NCBI RefSeq assembly: GCF_029024105.1
Contig: NZ_CP118963.1
Coordinates: forward strand, 496,001-560,000
Origin: Acinetobacter lwoffii
GTDB lineage: Bacteria; Pseudomonadota; Gammaproteobacteria; Pseudomonadales; Moraxellaceae
Direction of reading: 5' to 3'
Length of the DNA stretch: 64,000 nt
Position 1 is the stretch's first letter. The number at the start of each line of letters is the position of its first letter. A program made the position numbers and the translations under genes. Of this stretch, positions 33,969 through 47,818 are shown in pieces. Under the pieces are notes generated by a model. It did no database searches. It was not told the DNA's origin and saw only the letters and a list, made by a program, of their open reading frames with translations.

Positions 33969-34410
33969 AGAAAAGTGCGATTTTTGTAGAATAAATAAAC
34001 AGTCGTTAGTTTTTTATTGAATTATTTAAAAAAGGGGGGTTGCAAGGGGTGTGAAATGCTGTAGAATGCACATCCATCGGCGGTGATGAAGATTAAAACT
34101 TCTGATAAAACAGTGACTTAGTTGAGTTTGATTGAGTTGGGTTTTATTTGATAAGTTTAAAAATAATTTTCATTACTGGTTGACTTTCTAGAGATAGAGA
34201 GTAATATAGCCGACCTAGCTTGCTGGTGACGAATTAGCAAGAAGATCATTAAGAGATTATGAAGAACAACTTGTGTGGATTTTTACTGGTTGATCGATCG
34301 AAATTATTTTCATTGATTGATGGTAGAAATTACTCGAAGTTTATTTGAGAAATATTTGTCAGAAAATTGATGAGCCAAGATTGGTGCCCTTTAAGGCACT
34401 ACATAGTATT
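33969..34410 (+). promoter_or_regulatory. rRNA operon promoter and leader region
   Basis: A consensus-like promoter is at 34040-34067: TTGCAA, 16-base spacer, TAGAAT. It is preceded by an A+T-rich UP-like tract (34010-34034). The roughly 340-base leader that follows contains the 5' arm of the 16S processing stem at about 34261-34295. No ORF. Confidence 0.78.
34261..34295 (+). other. 5' arm of 16S precursor processing stem
   Basis: GAAGAACAACTTG and the following GTGGATTTTTAC are complementary, with few mismatches, to 35961-35993 downstream of the 16S gene. This forms the long stem that RNase III cuts to release pre-16S rRNA. Confidence 0.8.
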
Positions 34411-35948
<1,538 letters not shown>

Positions 35949-35960
35949 ACGAAAGATTGA

Positions 35961-35993
35961 CGATTGGTAAGAATCCACAACAAGTTGTTCTTC
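35961..35993 (+). other. 3' arm of 16S precursor processing stem
   Basis: CGATTGGTAAGAATCCACAA followed by CAAGTTGTTCTTC pairs with the 5' arm at 34261-34295. Confidence 0.8.
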
Positions 35994-36008
35994 ATACGAT
36001 GTATCTGA

Positions 36009-36085
<77 letters not shown>

Positions 36086-36156
36086 AATCTGACTAACGAA
36101 GCATGAAAGTGCTGAAGCAAACAGAACAGAACGATACATTGACTTATTGATAAGCT

Positions 36157-36232
36157 GGGGACTTAGCTTAGTTGGTAGAGCGCCTGCTTTGCACGCAGGA
36201 GGTCAGGAGTTCGACTCTCCTAGTCTCCACCA
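36157..36232 (+). tRNA. tRNA-Ala(TGC) in the 16S-23S spacer
   Basis: A 76-base cloverleaf with acceptor GGGGACT/AGTCTCC, anticodon TGC in CTTTGCACG and encoded CCA. Confidence 0.98.
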
Positions 36233-36681
36233 TACATTCCTTCGGAATGTATAAAGACAAAAGCTAATAAATAGACAATCAGTTGATTGTTAGTTTAGTC
36301 CTTAAGCGATCAAGTGATGAGATCCTAGAGATTAACAAGTACAGGCGTTATGATACGCGCACTTGATAACCTCTGTGATTTATCACAGTTTCCTGACCTG
36401 ACGAAGGCTGGAAAAATCATTAACAGAATATATTTGAGTTGAAATAATTTGTTCATACTCGTTTTTAAGATCGACATTAACAGTGATTTATTACTTGTTG
36501 ATGAAGGTTGAGGAAATGAGTTACTAGCGAAATTAACTGAATCAAGCGTTTTGGTATATGAATCTAATTGAAGCTGTACAGTGCTTAAATGCACAAGACG
36601 CCAACTGTATGATTGACTGAGTGATTGGTTAATCTGTTGCTCATCCTGCTTGTAAGGATGAACGACTGTTTGGGGTTGTAT
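36233..36681 (+). other. Spacer between tRNA-Ala and 23S rRNA
   Basis: About 450 bases without a gene. It ends in the 5' arm of the 23S processing stem (36665-36688), which pairs with 39568-39592. The rest is transcribed spacer in which I recognise nothing further. Confidence 0.75.

Positions 36682-36688
<7 letters not shown>
36665..36688 (+). other. 5' arm of 23S precursor processing stem
   Basis: ACTGTTTGGGGTTGTATAGT followed by CAAG is nearly perfectly complementary to 39568-39592 (CTTGACTATACAACACCCAA and the following ACAGT). This is the RNase III stem bracketing pre-23S rRNA. Confidence 0.88.
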
Positions 36689-39567
<2,879 letters not shown>

Positions 39568-39575
<8 letters not shown>

Positions 39576-39592
39576 TACAACACCCAAACAGT
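39568..39592 (+). other. 3' arm of 23S precursor processing stem
   Basis: Pairs with 36665-36688 upstream of 23S; see that entry. Confidence 0.88.
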
Positions 39593-39797
39593 TGTTGTAC
39601 GAACTTCGAAAGAAGTGAGGATCAATTGATTCGATATTAAACAAAACAGCTTGATTTAGTTACGCTAAACGAACAAAATACACAACTCAGATATATCTGT
39701 TAATGAACGATGTTCAAAGCACTGCTTTGAACAGAGTGCAAGATTTGAAGAAAGCTAAGGCAACCATAAGACCTCAGTAAGTAATCATACCAGTTGT

Positions 39798-39912
39798 GCT
39801 GGCGACCATAGCAAGAGTGAACCACCTGATCCCTTCCCGAACTCAGAAGTGAAACCTCTTAGCGCTGATGGTAGTGTGGGATTACCCATGTGAGAGTAAG
39901 TCATCGCCAGCT
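39798..39912 (+). rRNA. rrf: 5S ribosomal RNA
   Basis: About 115 bases, from GCTGGCGACCATAGC to ATCGCCAGCT. Both ends pair as helix I, and the conserved CCGAACTCAGAAGTGAAAC is present. Confidence 0.96.
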
Positions 39913-39923
39913 CATTATTCGAA

Positions 39924-39955
39924 ACACCCTCTGCTAACGCAGGGGGTGTTTTTTT
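39924..39955 (+). terminator. rRNA operon terminator
   Basis: Stem ACACCCTCTGC / GCAGGGGGTGT (one G-T pair) with loop TAAC and a run of T, 12 bases past the 5S end. Confidence 0.92.
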
Positions 39956-40067
39956 ATGGGCGAGATAATTGTCTTGACTATTTAGCATTCATATAACGTT
40001 AACTTTATACAGTGTTCAATATGAAGCTAGAGCGATAATTAACCTTATCGAGTAAGGGGCGGATTGC

Positions 40068-41459
40068 TCAACTTTGTTCTTGCAATGCATCAAACTGACG
40101 TCGAGCATGTTTAAAGGCAGTTCTAAGGCCTTCTTCCAGCGTAGGATGATAAAAAGGTTTCTTTAGGATCTGGTGAATATCCTGGTCGGCATCAATCATC
40201 CAGGCCAGTAAATGGGCCAGATGTTCTGCTTGGGAGCAAAAGAGTTCTGCACCAAGTAATTTACCTGATTTTTTAGCAATATAAACTTCTATTCCACCTG
40301 AGTTTTCTGCCAAAACCAGTGCACGTCCTTGATTTTCATAAGAGACGAATCCCCGAATAAATTCGATGTGTTGATCTTCCAGCTGTTTAAAACTTTTTCC
40401 GACAATCGCCATTTCAGGATGACAAAATACAATCGCCAATGGGATTAAGGCAGGAATAGGCTTTACATCCGGATAATTTAAACAGTTATAAACTGCCTGT
40501 TTACCCGCATGCGCGGCTTCATGTTGAATCGGCGCATCAGGTGCGGCATCACCGACTATAAATATAGGTAGGTTTGCAAGTTGTTTGGTTTCTTTATCGA
40601 TAGGAAGGTTTTTGATGTCCTTGAATGTTGAATTGAGTTGATCTAGACCTAAACGATCTATATTGCTTTGCCGACCTGTGGCGCCTAAGATATAGTCAAC
40701 TTCAATACTTTCAGTCTGATCATTTTCTGTAAAATTAATCTTTATTTTATCAGCTTGTATTCCAACTTCATCTGGCAAGTTCTTAAACTTGATATTGAGT
40801 TCTTTACTGAGTTGCTCCTGTGCCAGTTTCTGTAAGACTGGACTGGTTAAGGCACCTACTTTTTGACTACGCGCAAACATTGTAGTTTGTACACCCAGTC
40901 GTTGCATAGCTTGAGCTAATTCAATTGCAATAATGCCACTGCCGATCACTGCTAAAGACTTAGGTAATTGGGAAAACTCAAATATTTCATTTGAAGTGAT
41001 GTATTTGTCTTTTAATTTTTGCTTTAGATTTTCATCAATATTGGGGCGTGAACCTACAGCGACAATAAAACTTTTGGCCCGATAGGATTGTCCATTGACT
41101 TCGATCGTTTGGAGATCAACAAATTTGGCTTTTCCGGAAATTTTATGTGAGCTGTCCCATTGATCGACACCTTTCAAGGTTGCACGAATAAAACGTTCTC
41201 TAAGGACATGCACGCGTTGCATAACCTCTGAAGGATCAATGACAGAATTATGTTTTAAAGCAAGTTCTTCAGCAGTTTGAATATCATGCATGCGATTTGC
41301 GGAAGAGATTAGCAATTTACTTGGCATACAACCTACACGGGCACAGGTCGTATCCCACGATCCATCATTGATAATTAAAATATTTTGGGTGTATTTGATA
41401 GCTTCGTTATAAGCACTGATCCCTGCAGTGCCTGCGCCGATGATGATGAGGTCATGCAT
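40068..41459 (-). CDS. Dihydrolipoamide dehydrogenase-like flavoprotein disulfide reductase
   Basis: A 463-residue FAD/NAD protein of the class I disulfide reductase family. Seen: FAD-binding IIIGAGTAGISAYNEA (residues 5-20), the redox-active CARVGCMPSK (Cys39 and Cys44), the NAD-binding motif AVIGSGIIAIELAQAMQRLG (about 175-194), FIVGDAA and the C-terminal dimer interface HPTLEEGL. The second residue after the first Cys is Arg, where the usual E3 text is CLNVGC. It is not next to an E1/E2 operon, so it may be a free-standing paralogue related to mercuric- or pyruvate-type reductases. Divergent from the giant Ig-repeat gene. Confidence 0.88.
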   Translation of the reverse strand: MHDLIIIGAGTAGISAYNEAIKYTQNILIINDGSWDTTCARVGCMPSKLLISSANRMHDIQTAEELALKHNSVIDPSEVMQRVHVLRERFIRATLKGVDQWDSSHKISGKAKFVDLQTIEVNGQSYRAKSFIVAVGSRPNIDENLKQKLKDKYITSNEIFEFSQLPKSLAVIGSGIIAIELAQAMQRLGVQTTMFARSQKVGALTSPVLQKLAQEQLSKELNIKFKNLPDEVGIQADKIKINFTENDQTESIEVDYILGATGRQSNIDRLGLDQLNSTFKDIKNLPIDKETKQLANLPIFIVGDAAPDAPIQHEAAHAGKQAVYNCLNYPDVKPIPALIPLAIVFCHPEMAIVGKSFKQLEDQHIEFIRGFVSYENQGRALVLAENSGGIEVYIAKKSGKLLGAELFCSQAEHLAHLLAWMIDADQDIHQILKKPFYHPTLEEGLRTAFKHARRQFDALQEQS

Positions 41460-41630
41460 AAAATGTTTACTCAGTTCTCAACAACTAACTATTTACCTTA
41501 ATATTTACAATGTTTTCGATGTAAATTATGTAACTACATTGCTTATTTTTGCTAATTTGAGTAAATTTTGTATAAAAGCCAGAAGACTAACTTTATGGCA
41601 GCTTAAATATTATATCTAGTGGGAAAAATC

Positions 41631-44600
41631 ATGAGTTTGTTTATAAATTTAAAAAAATTAGGGGTAAACACAACAGTTTTAGCGACATCAATTTCATTGG
41701 TCGCTTGTGGCGGTGGGGGAAGTGATGGTTACTACAATAATGGTTCTCCAAGTGGCAATACTGGGGAAGGGAATACAAGTGATAACAATCAATCAGAAAC
41801 AGATACTTCAAAGGTAGCAAATAGTCTTAGTATTTCATTACAAGATATTGAAGGCAAACCTTTACAGATTGCTCAAGATAATAGTCAAGTCAAAATAGCA
41901 GTTAAAGTATTAAATATAGATAAAGGTGGAATCGCAGGTAAAGATGTACGTTTAAGTATTGGCGGAGAAGATTTGGGGGTAGAAAGTACTAACTCTAAAG
42001 TTTCTTCAGATGAAAATGGGGTTGCATTATTTACATTAAATATTCCTGCATTACAAACTGATACTGGAAAGGTTCAACTAACAGCAAAGGTTGAAGGAAC
42101 TACAGTCTCAATTCCTTATACATTGAATATCAAAAAAACAAGTACAATTATCAGTGATTATAATCTTAATGTACCACAAGGTTTAGTGTTAAATTTGCCA
42201 AAAGGCTCTACTGACGTTGTAGTACAAGTAACGGATGCCAAAAGTGGTGCAAAAGTTGGTCAGACTGTTGAATTAACTTTACCTCCTGAAATGAATGGTA
42301 AATTTATAGTTGAAACAGGTTCATCAGTAACAACAGATACTCAAGGTAAAGCGACTTTTAAAATTAGTGCAAATCCGAATCTGACATCAGATGATATTGC
42401 AAATTTTGTTGAAAGTTCACAAAAACTAAGTTTTAAGTTAATTGATGAGTATCGTGCTGAAAAAAATGCAGTAACGTCTCTTACATTTAAAGATATTTCA
42501 AGTGTAGTAAATAAACTCGAAATTATTACACCAGAAGATTCTATTGCAGCCAAAGATGGCACAGCAAAAATTCTCGTATTTGCAAAAAATAGTGCAGGAA
42601 ATGTTTTAAAAAATACCCAAGTCAAGTTAGCTGTAGATGCAATCGCGAAATATTATGGGGTCCAACTTGATAAAAATGAGGCTACAACAAATTCAGAAGG
42701 TTATGCTGAGTTCACTTTAAAGAGTAACTCGAATTATCCAATTGCTCTTTCACAAAGAGGAATTGAGCTTACTGCCACATACGAAAATAATCCGGATATT
42801 AATGGTAAAGCAACGGTACAGGTCGTAACTGCTGATAGTAGTGTAAATAATCAAGAGGCAATTCAGCGTTTAGAAATCGCATCTGCATATAAAGTGAATG
42901 CAGTTAATGATAGTGTCGAAATTAAAGTTAAAGCAATAAATTATAAAGGATTAGGGGCTTCTAAGGGTAATATCACTCTCAGCTTGAATGCAGGGGCAAC
43001 ATCTAATGGTGTTACTTTTGATGGTGCTGCAACTCGTGATGTAGATCCAAATGGCTTTGTAACTTTTAAGCTTAAGACAATTTCTCTGACACCAACACCT
43101 ACACAAAAGGCAATTGATGCTTTAATTGATGCTGGTATTGAAGCAACTTTTACTGCAGATAATGGTGCAAGCAATAAGATTAATATTATTGTAGATAATG
43201 AAATTGTCTCTGAAAAAACAATTGATTATTTACAGATCGATCCAATATTAAATACCTTTGACTATAAAAAAGATCAAACTATTACAGTAAAAGTTAAAGC
43301 TCTTGATGAAAAAGGTAGTCCTTTAATCGGTGAAAAATTACAATTAAATAAGAATACACAATTTCAAAGCTTGGGTTTAAGCTTAAATGGTAATGCAGAA
43401 GCAGCAACACGTGATGATGGCTATGCAATATTTGAACTAGATTATAAGTATAATGGGTCTGAGCCTCAAAGAATTGCTGCTGAACAAGGTGTAAATATAG
43501 TTTTCTCTGCAGTTAGAGACAGTAAAAAAACTCAATCTATTAAACTTAACTTTGCTACACAAGCTAAGCCAGAACTGGACTATTTAACTGTTGATACTGA
43601 CGGGATAAAATCTATTATCTTGGGTGTAGAAAAAATAGTAACAGTACGAGTGGCTGCAGTTGATAAAAATGGAGATGCCTTAGCAAATCAATTAGTAAAC
43701 TTAAATGTGAAAGACAATATTTCACTAACTAAAGGTGTTTCTTATGCCTCACCAACCGAGGTGACAACAGATAGTAATGGCTTGGCTGTATTTAGCTTAA
43801 AAGTTAAAGCACAAAACCAAAGTGATTATGATGCCTTAATGAATGGTTTTGATATTGAAGTAACTCCTATCGGATCAGATACAAAAAAGATTAGTAGACA
43901 TATTGAATTATCTGCATTTACAACTGATCCTGAAGCGAACAGTAAAGTCGCTCAATTAATGATTGATCCTATTACTAATGCATTTAGTTACGTTCAAAAT
44001 CAAAATATTGTTATAAGAGCAAAAGCATTAGATGATAAAGGAAACCCACTCGTTAATGCACGTGTAAATATTGAATCATCCTTATCTAGTACAGATATGA
44101 AAGCTTTGCAATTAAGCCTTGTGAGTCAGGCTGAACAAGTTACAGATGCAGAAGGCTATGCGACATTTATATATAGTTATAAATATGATGGAACATCTAC
44201 ACAAGCTAATTTAGCGAAAGCAGGCGTAGAATTTACTATTCGTTCTGCTATTACTAATAAGGTAGATAATATTGCTATTAAATTTGCTACCTTACCAAAA
44301 GTGTTGGATTATTTTAATGTAAGTTTATCTCAATATGCCCTGGCTCTTGAGGGTGGGGAAAAAGTAATTAGTATCACAGTAGATGCTAAAGATATTAATG
44401 GGGATATTTTAGCTGGACAGCAGGTTTCAATTGGTTTAAATGATGCTGCATTACCAAATGGTATAAAGTTATTAACTCCAAGCTCACTTATTACTGATAA
44501 TGCAGGTAAAGCTGTATTCCAAATAAGTATTGATCCAAAAACAGCTGAACAAATTGCAAATTTAGATGCAAATGATTTAACAATTGCAATTCTCGGTAAG

Positions 44601-46778
44601 CGCCCTGATGGTTCATCATATTCAGCAGTTCAAAAAGTTGAACTTTCGAAACCGGTTGAAGTATTACCAGACTTAGCTAATCTTCTGTTTACTACAATAG
44701 ATGATAAACCATTAGATACAATTTCTGTACTTGGTGGTGAAACACGAGTTAAAGTTAAAGCAGTCGATGAAAATGGAAAACCAATTCCTAATACACCAAT
44801 TGCAATTGCTTTATCTAGCCTTACCTCTAGCCGTGTTTCGCTAAGTAACTTGCCTACGCAAACGAATAGTCAGGGGGAAGCCGAGTTTACGGTAACGGTA
44901 TCTGAGGGCGTTTATGATGCTAGTTTGATCAAAAATGGTATTGTCTTTGCCGTAGTTGGTACGAACTTAAATAATGGCGATCGTTTACAGCAAACAAGTG
45001 TAATTAGTATCACCGCTCCAGCAAATGCTTTAAATCCGCGTTTAACATCAGATGTAAAAACAGTGACAGCTGGGCAAACAGTTAAAGTGTATGCAGCTGT
45101 TAAAGATGAAATGGGGATTAATACTGCAGCTGGTACACCAATGCGATTGACTCTGAATCCAAAAGCTATTGCTGCAGGTGTTAAACTGAGTGCTGACGGA
45201 GTGGTAATACAAGGAAATGGTTCAGTGCCAATTGACTTAATTATTCCACAAGGTATTACATCTGCTGCTTTAGAATCTATTGTAGTAACAGGAACTATCC
45301 GTGATCCACGCAGTAATGAAATTCAGACGAAGCTAAATTTTGCTGTTCAAGATATTAGTAATCCTTATCACTTAACTATTGATAGTAGTCGTGTGTCATT
45401 AAGTTCAGCAGGTGATAGTGCATTTGTGACGGTTAAACTTCTTGATAAGAATCAAGGCGGTGTTGCGAATGAAAAAGTTAGCTTAGCTATTGCTGATCCG
45501 CGAAATGCGACTAGTATTAAAGGGGCTTCACAGCTCATTACTAATCAATTTGGTGAAGCTGTATTTGAAGTATCGATGAAATCACTACAAGGTACATTAG
45601 TATTACCAGTTCTACCAATCGAATTAACGGCAACCCATACCACCGCAACAGGTGCTTCAGTAAGTCTACCTGGCAGTATTCAAGTGCACTCACCAACAGT
45701 TTTAGCGCCAGAATTGGACTTAAAAATTAAAGTATCTAAAGATAAGTTAAATGTCCGTGGTGATTCTTTCGAAGTATCAGTATTGGTAGTAGACTTAGAT
45801 GGTTCAAGTCAAGCTGGTAAAGCAGTTACATTAACAATTCCTCAATATAATCAAAATGGTGCATATATTCATGGCGCATCTACTATTGAAAGTGATGAGA
45901 ATGGTTGGGCAAAATTTTCAATTGTAATTGATGAAAGTTTACGTAATCCAACCTATGACTTCGTTGCTGCTGATTTACGTGTAGAAGCTGTAGTTAAAGA
46001 TACGCAGAATACAGAGCGACGTGTACCGCATGTGATTGATGTGGTAAATTCCGAAGTGCCAGTAACGATTGGTTCTATTGCGGTTAATTTTAATCCAACA
46101 GAGCTTACATCAACAGGTAACGGTATTTATTATCAAAAAGAAGGCTCTGTTCAGCTGGTTGATGTTGATGGGAAGCCAGTGGCAAATCAGGATGTGGTTT
46201 TAGATATTCGTCCAACTTCTTATGTTTTAGGTGAATGGAAATATGAAATTCAGAAAGATGCATGGAAAATAGTTGAGCAACCTGGTGTCGATGTGGATGG
46301 CAATCCTATTACCTTAAAAGTTAAAGAACTAGATGCGGTTTATCCATTTACGAATCTAAAAGGTTGGATTAAACCAGGTGATTATTATTATCCATTAGTA
46401 GGTACAATACCTGCACAAGTTCAAGATAAAAACTCAGCAACGACATGTACGGTGGATCCAACAACATCAACTTGGACAGCTAATGGTCAAGCATTACGTG
46501 TGGTTCGTTTCTTAGGTGGTACAGCAAATAATAGTACGACTCACCCATATACCGCGACCTATCGTACAGATAGTACTGGTAGGTTTGACTTCATCATTGA
46601 ATATCCAAAAGCAAATGCTCATTGGATCGCAGTAGAAGTAGGAGCGAAAACTACACTTGCACAAACACCAACTAGAGGCTATACAACATTAACATTGCCA
46701 AGTTTAAGTAGTGATTATGCTGCTGATGGAAGTTATGCACCTAACCGCGTAAGTCCATATACAACATGTGTCAACTAA
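41631..46778 (+). CDS. Giant Ig-like repeat surface lipoprotein (adhesin-like)
   Basis: A 1,715-residue lipoprotein: signal peptide with lipobox LVAC followed by GGGGS, a Gly/Ser/Asn-rich linker to about residue 65, then about twelve Ig-like beta-sandwich repeats of 110-140 residues. Each repeat carries a late D-x-x-G-x-A-x-F strand such as SDENGVALFTL, TNSEGYAEFTL, TRDDGYAIFEL, TDAEGYATFIY and TNQFGEAVFEV. This is the bacterial Ig (Big_1/invasin) pattern. A distinct C-terminal domain with two cysteines closes the protein. ATG 41631 is preferred to GTG 41619. The gene is notably A+T-rich. An adhesive role is inferred from architecture. Confidence 0.85.
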   Translation: MSLFINLKKLGVNTTVLATSISLVACGGGGSDGYYNNGSPSGNTGEGNTSDNNQSETDTSKVANSLSISLQDIEGKPLQIAQDNSQVKIAVKVLNIDKGGIAGKDVRLSIGGEDLGVESTNSKVSSDENGVALFTLNIPALQTDTGKVQLTAKVEGTTVSIPYTLNIKKTSTIISDYNLNVPQGLVLNLPKGSTDVVVQVTDAKSGAKVGQTVELTLPPEMNGKFIVETGSSVTTDTQGKATFKISANPNLTSDDIANFVESSQKLSFKLIDEYRAEKNAVTSLTFKDISSVVNKLEIITPEDSIAAKDGTAKILVFAKNSAGNVLKNTQVKLAVDAIAKYYGVQLDKNEATTNSEGYAEFTLKSNSNYPIALSQRGIELTATYENNPDINGKATVQVVTADSSVNNQEAIQRLEIASAYKVNAVNDSVEIKVKAINYKGLGASKGNITLSLNAGATSNGVTFDGAATRDVDPNGFVTFKLKTISLTPTPTQKAIDALIDAGIEATFTADNGASNKINIIVDNEIVSEKTIDYLQIDPILNTFDYKKDQTITVKVKALDEKGSPLIGEKLQLNKNTQFQSLGLSLNGNAEAATRDDGYAIFELDYKYNGSEPQRIAAEQGVNIVFSAVRDSKKTQSIKLNFATQAKPELDYLTVDTDGIKSIILGVEKIVTVRVAAVDKNGDALANQLVNLNVKDNISLTKGVSYASPTEVTTDSNGLAVFSLKVKAQNQSDYDALMNGFDIEVTPIGSDTKKISRHIELSAFTTDPEANSKVAQLMIDPITNAFSYVQNQNIVIRAKALDDKGNPLVNARVNIESSLSSTDMKALQLSLVSQAEQVTDAEGYATFIYSYKYDGTSTQANLAKAGVEFTIRSAITNKVDNIAIKFATLPKVLDYFNVSLSQYALALEGGEKVISITVDAKDINGDILAGQQVSIGLNDAALPNGIKLLTPSSLITDNAGKAVFQISIDPKTAEQIANLDANDLTIAILGKRPDGSSYSAVQKVELSKPVEVLPDLANLLFTTIDDKPLDTISVLGGETRVKVKAVDENGKPIPNTPIAIALSSLTSSRVSLSNLPTQTNSQGEAEFTVTVSEGVYDASLIKNGIVFAVVGTNLNNGDRLQQTSVISITAPANALNPRLTSDVKTVTAGQTVKVYAAVKDEMGINTAAGTPMRLTLNPKAIAAGVKLSADGVVIQGNGSVPIDLIIPQGITSAALESIVVTGTIRDPRSNEIQTKLNFAVQDISNPYHLTIDSSRVSLSSAGDSAFVTVKLLDKNQGGVANEKVSLAIADPRNATSIKGASQLITNQFGEAVFEVSMKSLQGTLVLPVLPIELTATHTTATGASVSLPGSIQVHSPTVLAPELDLKIKVSKDKLNVRGDSFEVSVLVVDLDGSSQAGKAVTLTIPQYNQNGAYIHGASTIESDENGWAKFSIVIDESLRNPTYDFVAADLRVEAVVKDTQNTERRVPHVIDVVNSEVPVTIGSIAVNFNPTELTSTGNGIYYQKEGSVQLVDVDGKPVANQDVVLDIRPTSYVLGEWKYEIQKDAWKIVEQPGVDVDGNPITLKVKELDAVYPFTNLKGWIKPGDYYYPLVGTIPAQVQDKNSATTCTVDPTTSTWTANGQALRVVRFLGGTANNSTTHPYTATYRTDSTGRFDFIIEYPKANAHWIAVEVGAKTTLAQTPTRGYTTLTLPSLSSDYAADGSYAPNRVSPYTTCVN

Positions 46779-46793
46779 TAATCTAATCTGACG

Positions 46794-46822
46794 AAAAAAC
46801 AGCGCTTCGGCGCTGTTTTTTT
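46794..46822. terminator. Terminator after the Ig-repeat gene
   Basis: Perfect stem AAACAGCGC / GCGCTGTTT with TTCG loop, A-run before and T-run after. It serves both convergent transcripts. Confidence 0.93.
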
Positions 46823-46845
46823 ATGGGAACTAAAATTTAAAAAAA

Positions 46846-46950
46846 CTAAATTGATGTTCCCACACTCACACCCACAGTCGGCTTTAGATTCATCGAGCTA
46901 CAGCCTGTAAAAGCCAAACTACAACATAAAATAATCAATAACTTACTCAT
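46846..46950 (-). CDS. 34-residue lipoprotein, overlapping the upstream gene
   Basis: A short minus-strand frame from ATG 46950 to TAG at 46846. It encodes MSKLLIILCCSLAFTGCSSM and then NLKPTVGVSVGTSI. The first 16 residues are a textbook lipoprotein signal with lipobox FTGC, leaving a mature lipopeptide of 18 residues. The ATG overlaps the stop of the DUF442 gene (CATGAGTAA), which suggests translational coupling as the third gene of that operon, and the bidirectional terminator follows at once. Function unknown. The small size lowers certainty, but a signal peptide, lipobox, coupling and terminator together are hard to get by chance. Confidence 0.68.
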   Translation of the reverse strand: MSKLLIILCCSLAFTGCSSMNLKPTVGVSVGTSI

Positions 46951-47365
46951 GAATCAATCCTTGAGATTTAGCCTGATTAAACAAGGCCGCTGAACGTGTG
47001 CCGCTTCGGCAAACCATCAAAATCGGTTTAGGCAGCTCATTATAATATCGAGCAAATTCTTCAATATTCGCCTGAGAAAGTTGGCCACTCATTACAGGCT
47101 GATAAATCACACTCACTTGAGATTTCTCTGCAATGGAGCGTAATTGACTCACCGTGACACTATTACCAGTTTCCTGATCAGGACGATTTACAATCACAGA
47201 TTTGAAACCTTGCTGAATCAATTGCTGAAACTTGCTTGGTGTCATTTGCCCCGTAACACTCACCGTAGAGGTCAGCGCACGGCTAAGATCATTTGCAGCA
47301 AAAACAGGTGTAATACAGCTAAAATAGGTTGCCAGTACCACACCTTTCCAAAACGACTTAATCAT
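46943..47365 (-). CDS. Secreted DUF442 / beta-lactamase-hydrolase-like phosphatase-fold protein
   Basis: A 140-residue exported protein (signal peptide to about VFAA, residue 24) of the BLH/DUF442 family, a dual-specificity-phosphatase-like fold. The catalytic loop is VCRSGTRSAALF (C118-R-S-G-T-R), preceded by family text GFKSVIVNRPDQE and NELPKPILM. It is a periplasmic paralogue of the next gene upstream; its start overlaps that gene's stop by eight bases. In other bacteria this domain is fused to a sulfur dioxygenase (Blh) and linked to sulfide stress; that role is inferred. Confidence 0.83.
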   Translation of the reverse strand: MIKSFWKGVVLATYFSCITPVFAANDLSRALTSTVSVTGQMTPSKFQQLIQQGFKSVIVNRPDQETGNSVTVSQLRSIAEKSQVSVIYQPVMSGQLSQANIEEFARYYNELPKPILMVCRSGTRSAALFNQAKSQGLIHE

Positions 47366-47693
47366 CCAGCAGGTCCATCTGTTTTGCCAGTTGATATAAG
47401 TTATTCGAGCGGTTTCCAGTACGACAGAACATCAAGATCGGTTTTGGCAACTCATTATAATGATTGGCAAAAGTGCGTACATCAAGCTCAGTAATCTGAC
47501 CGGCTACTACTGGCTGGAATACATAATCCAGACCGGCATTACGTGCAGCTTCCTCGATTTGTGCACTGGTTGGCTGCTCGGAACCACCTTCCATGTCCGG
47601 ACGGTTGTTGATAATCGATTTAAAACCTTTCTCAACCACTTGAGTTACGTGTTCAGGACCAATTTGACCAGCAAAACCTACATTTTCGCTCAT
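47358..47693 (-). CDS. DUF442 / TIGR01244-family sulfur transferase-like protein, cytoplasmic
   Basis: A 111-residue cytoplasmic protein of the same family as the gene at 46943. Seen: VEKGFKSIINNRPDMEG, FQPVVAGQI, NHYNELPKPILMFCRTGNRSNNLYQ with catalytic Cys-Arg-Thr-Gly-Asn-Arg. It is the first gene of a three-gene overlapping set (this gene, its secreted paralogue and a 34-residue lipoprotein). Divergent from the alpha/beta hydrolase at 47819. The paired cytoplasmic and exported copies suggest gene duplication followed by retargeting. Confidence 0.86.
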   Translation of the reverse strand: MSENVGFAGQIGPEHVTQVVEKGFKSIINNRPDMEGGSEQPTSAQIEEAARNAGLDYVFQPVVAGQITELDVRTFANHYNELPKPILMFCRTGNRSNNLYQLAKQMDLLDD

Positions 47694-47818
47694 GACGCCA
47701 CTCCATCATTTCATTTATATCGATATGCTTTATGATAGCATTAAGCTGAAAACATGCTGAACCTGTTCTGAAATTTTTATAAATGATGATAACCATAAGA
47801 TAACGCAATGGAGCGCGT

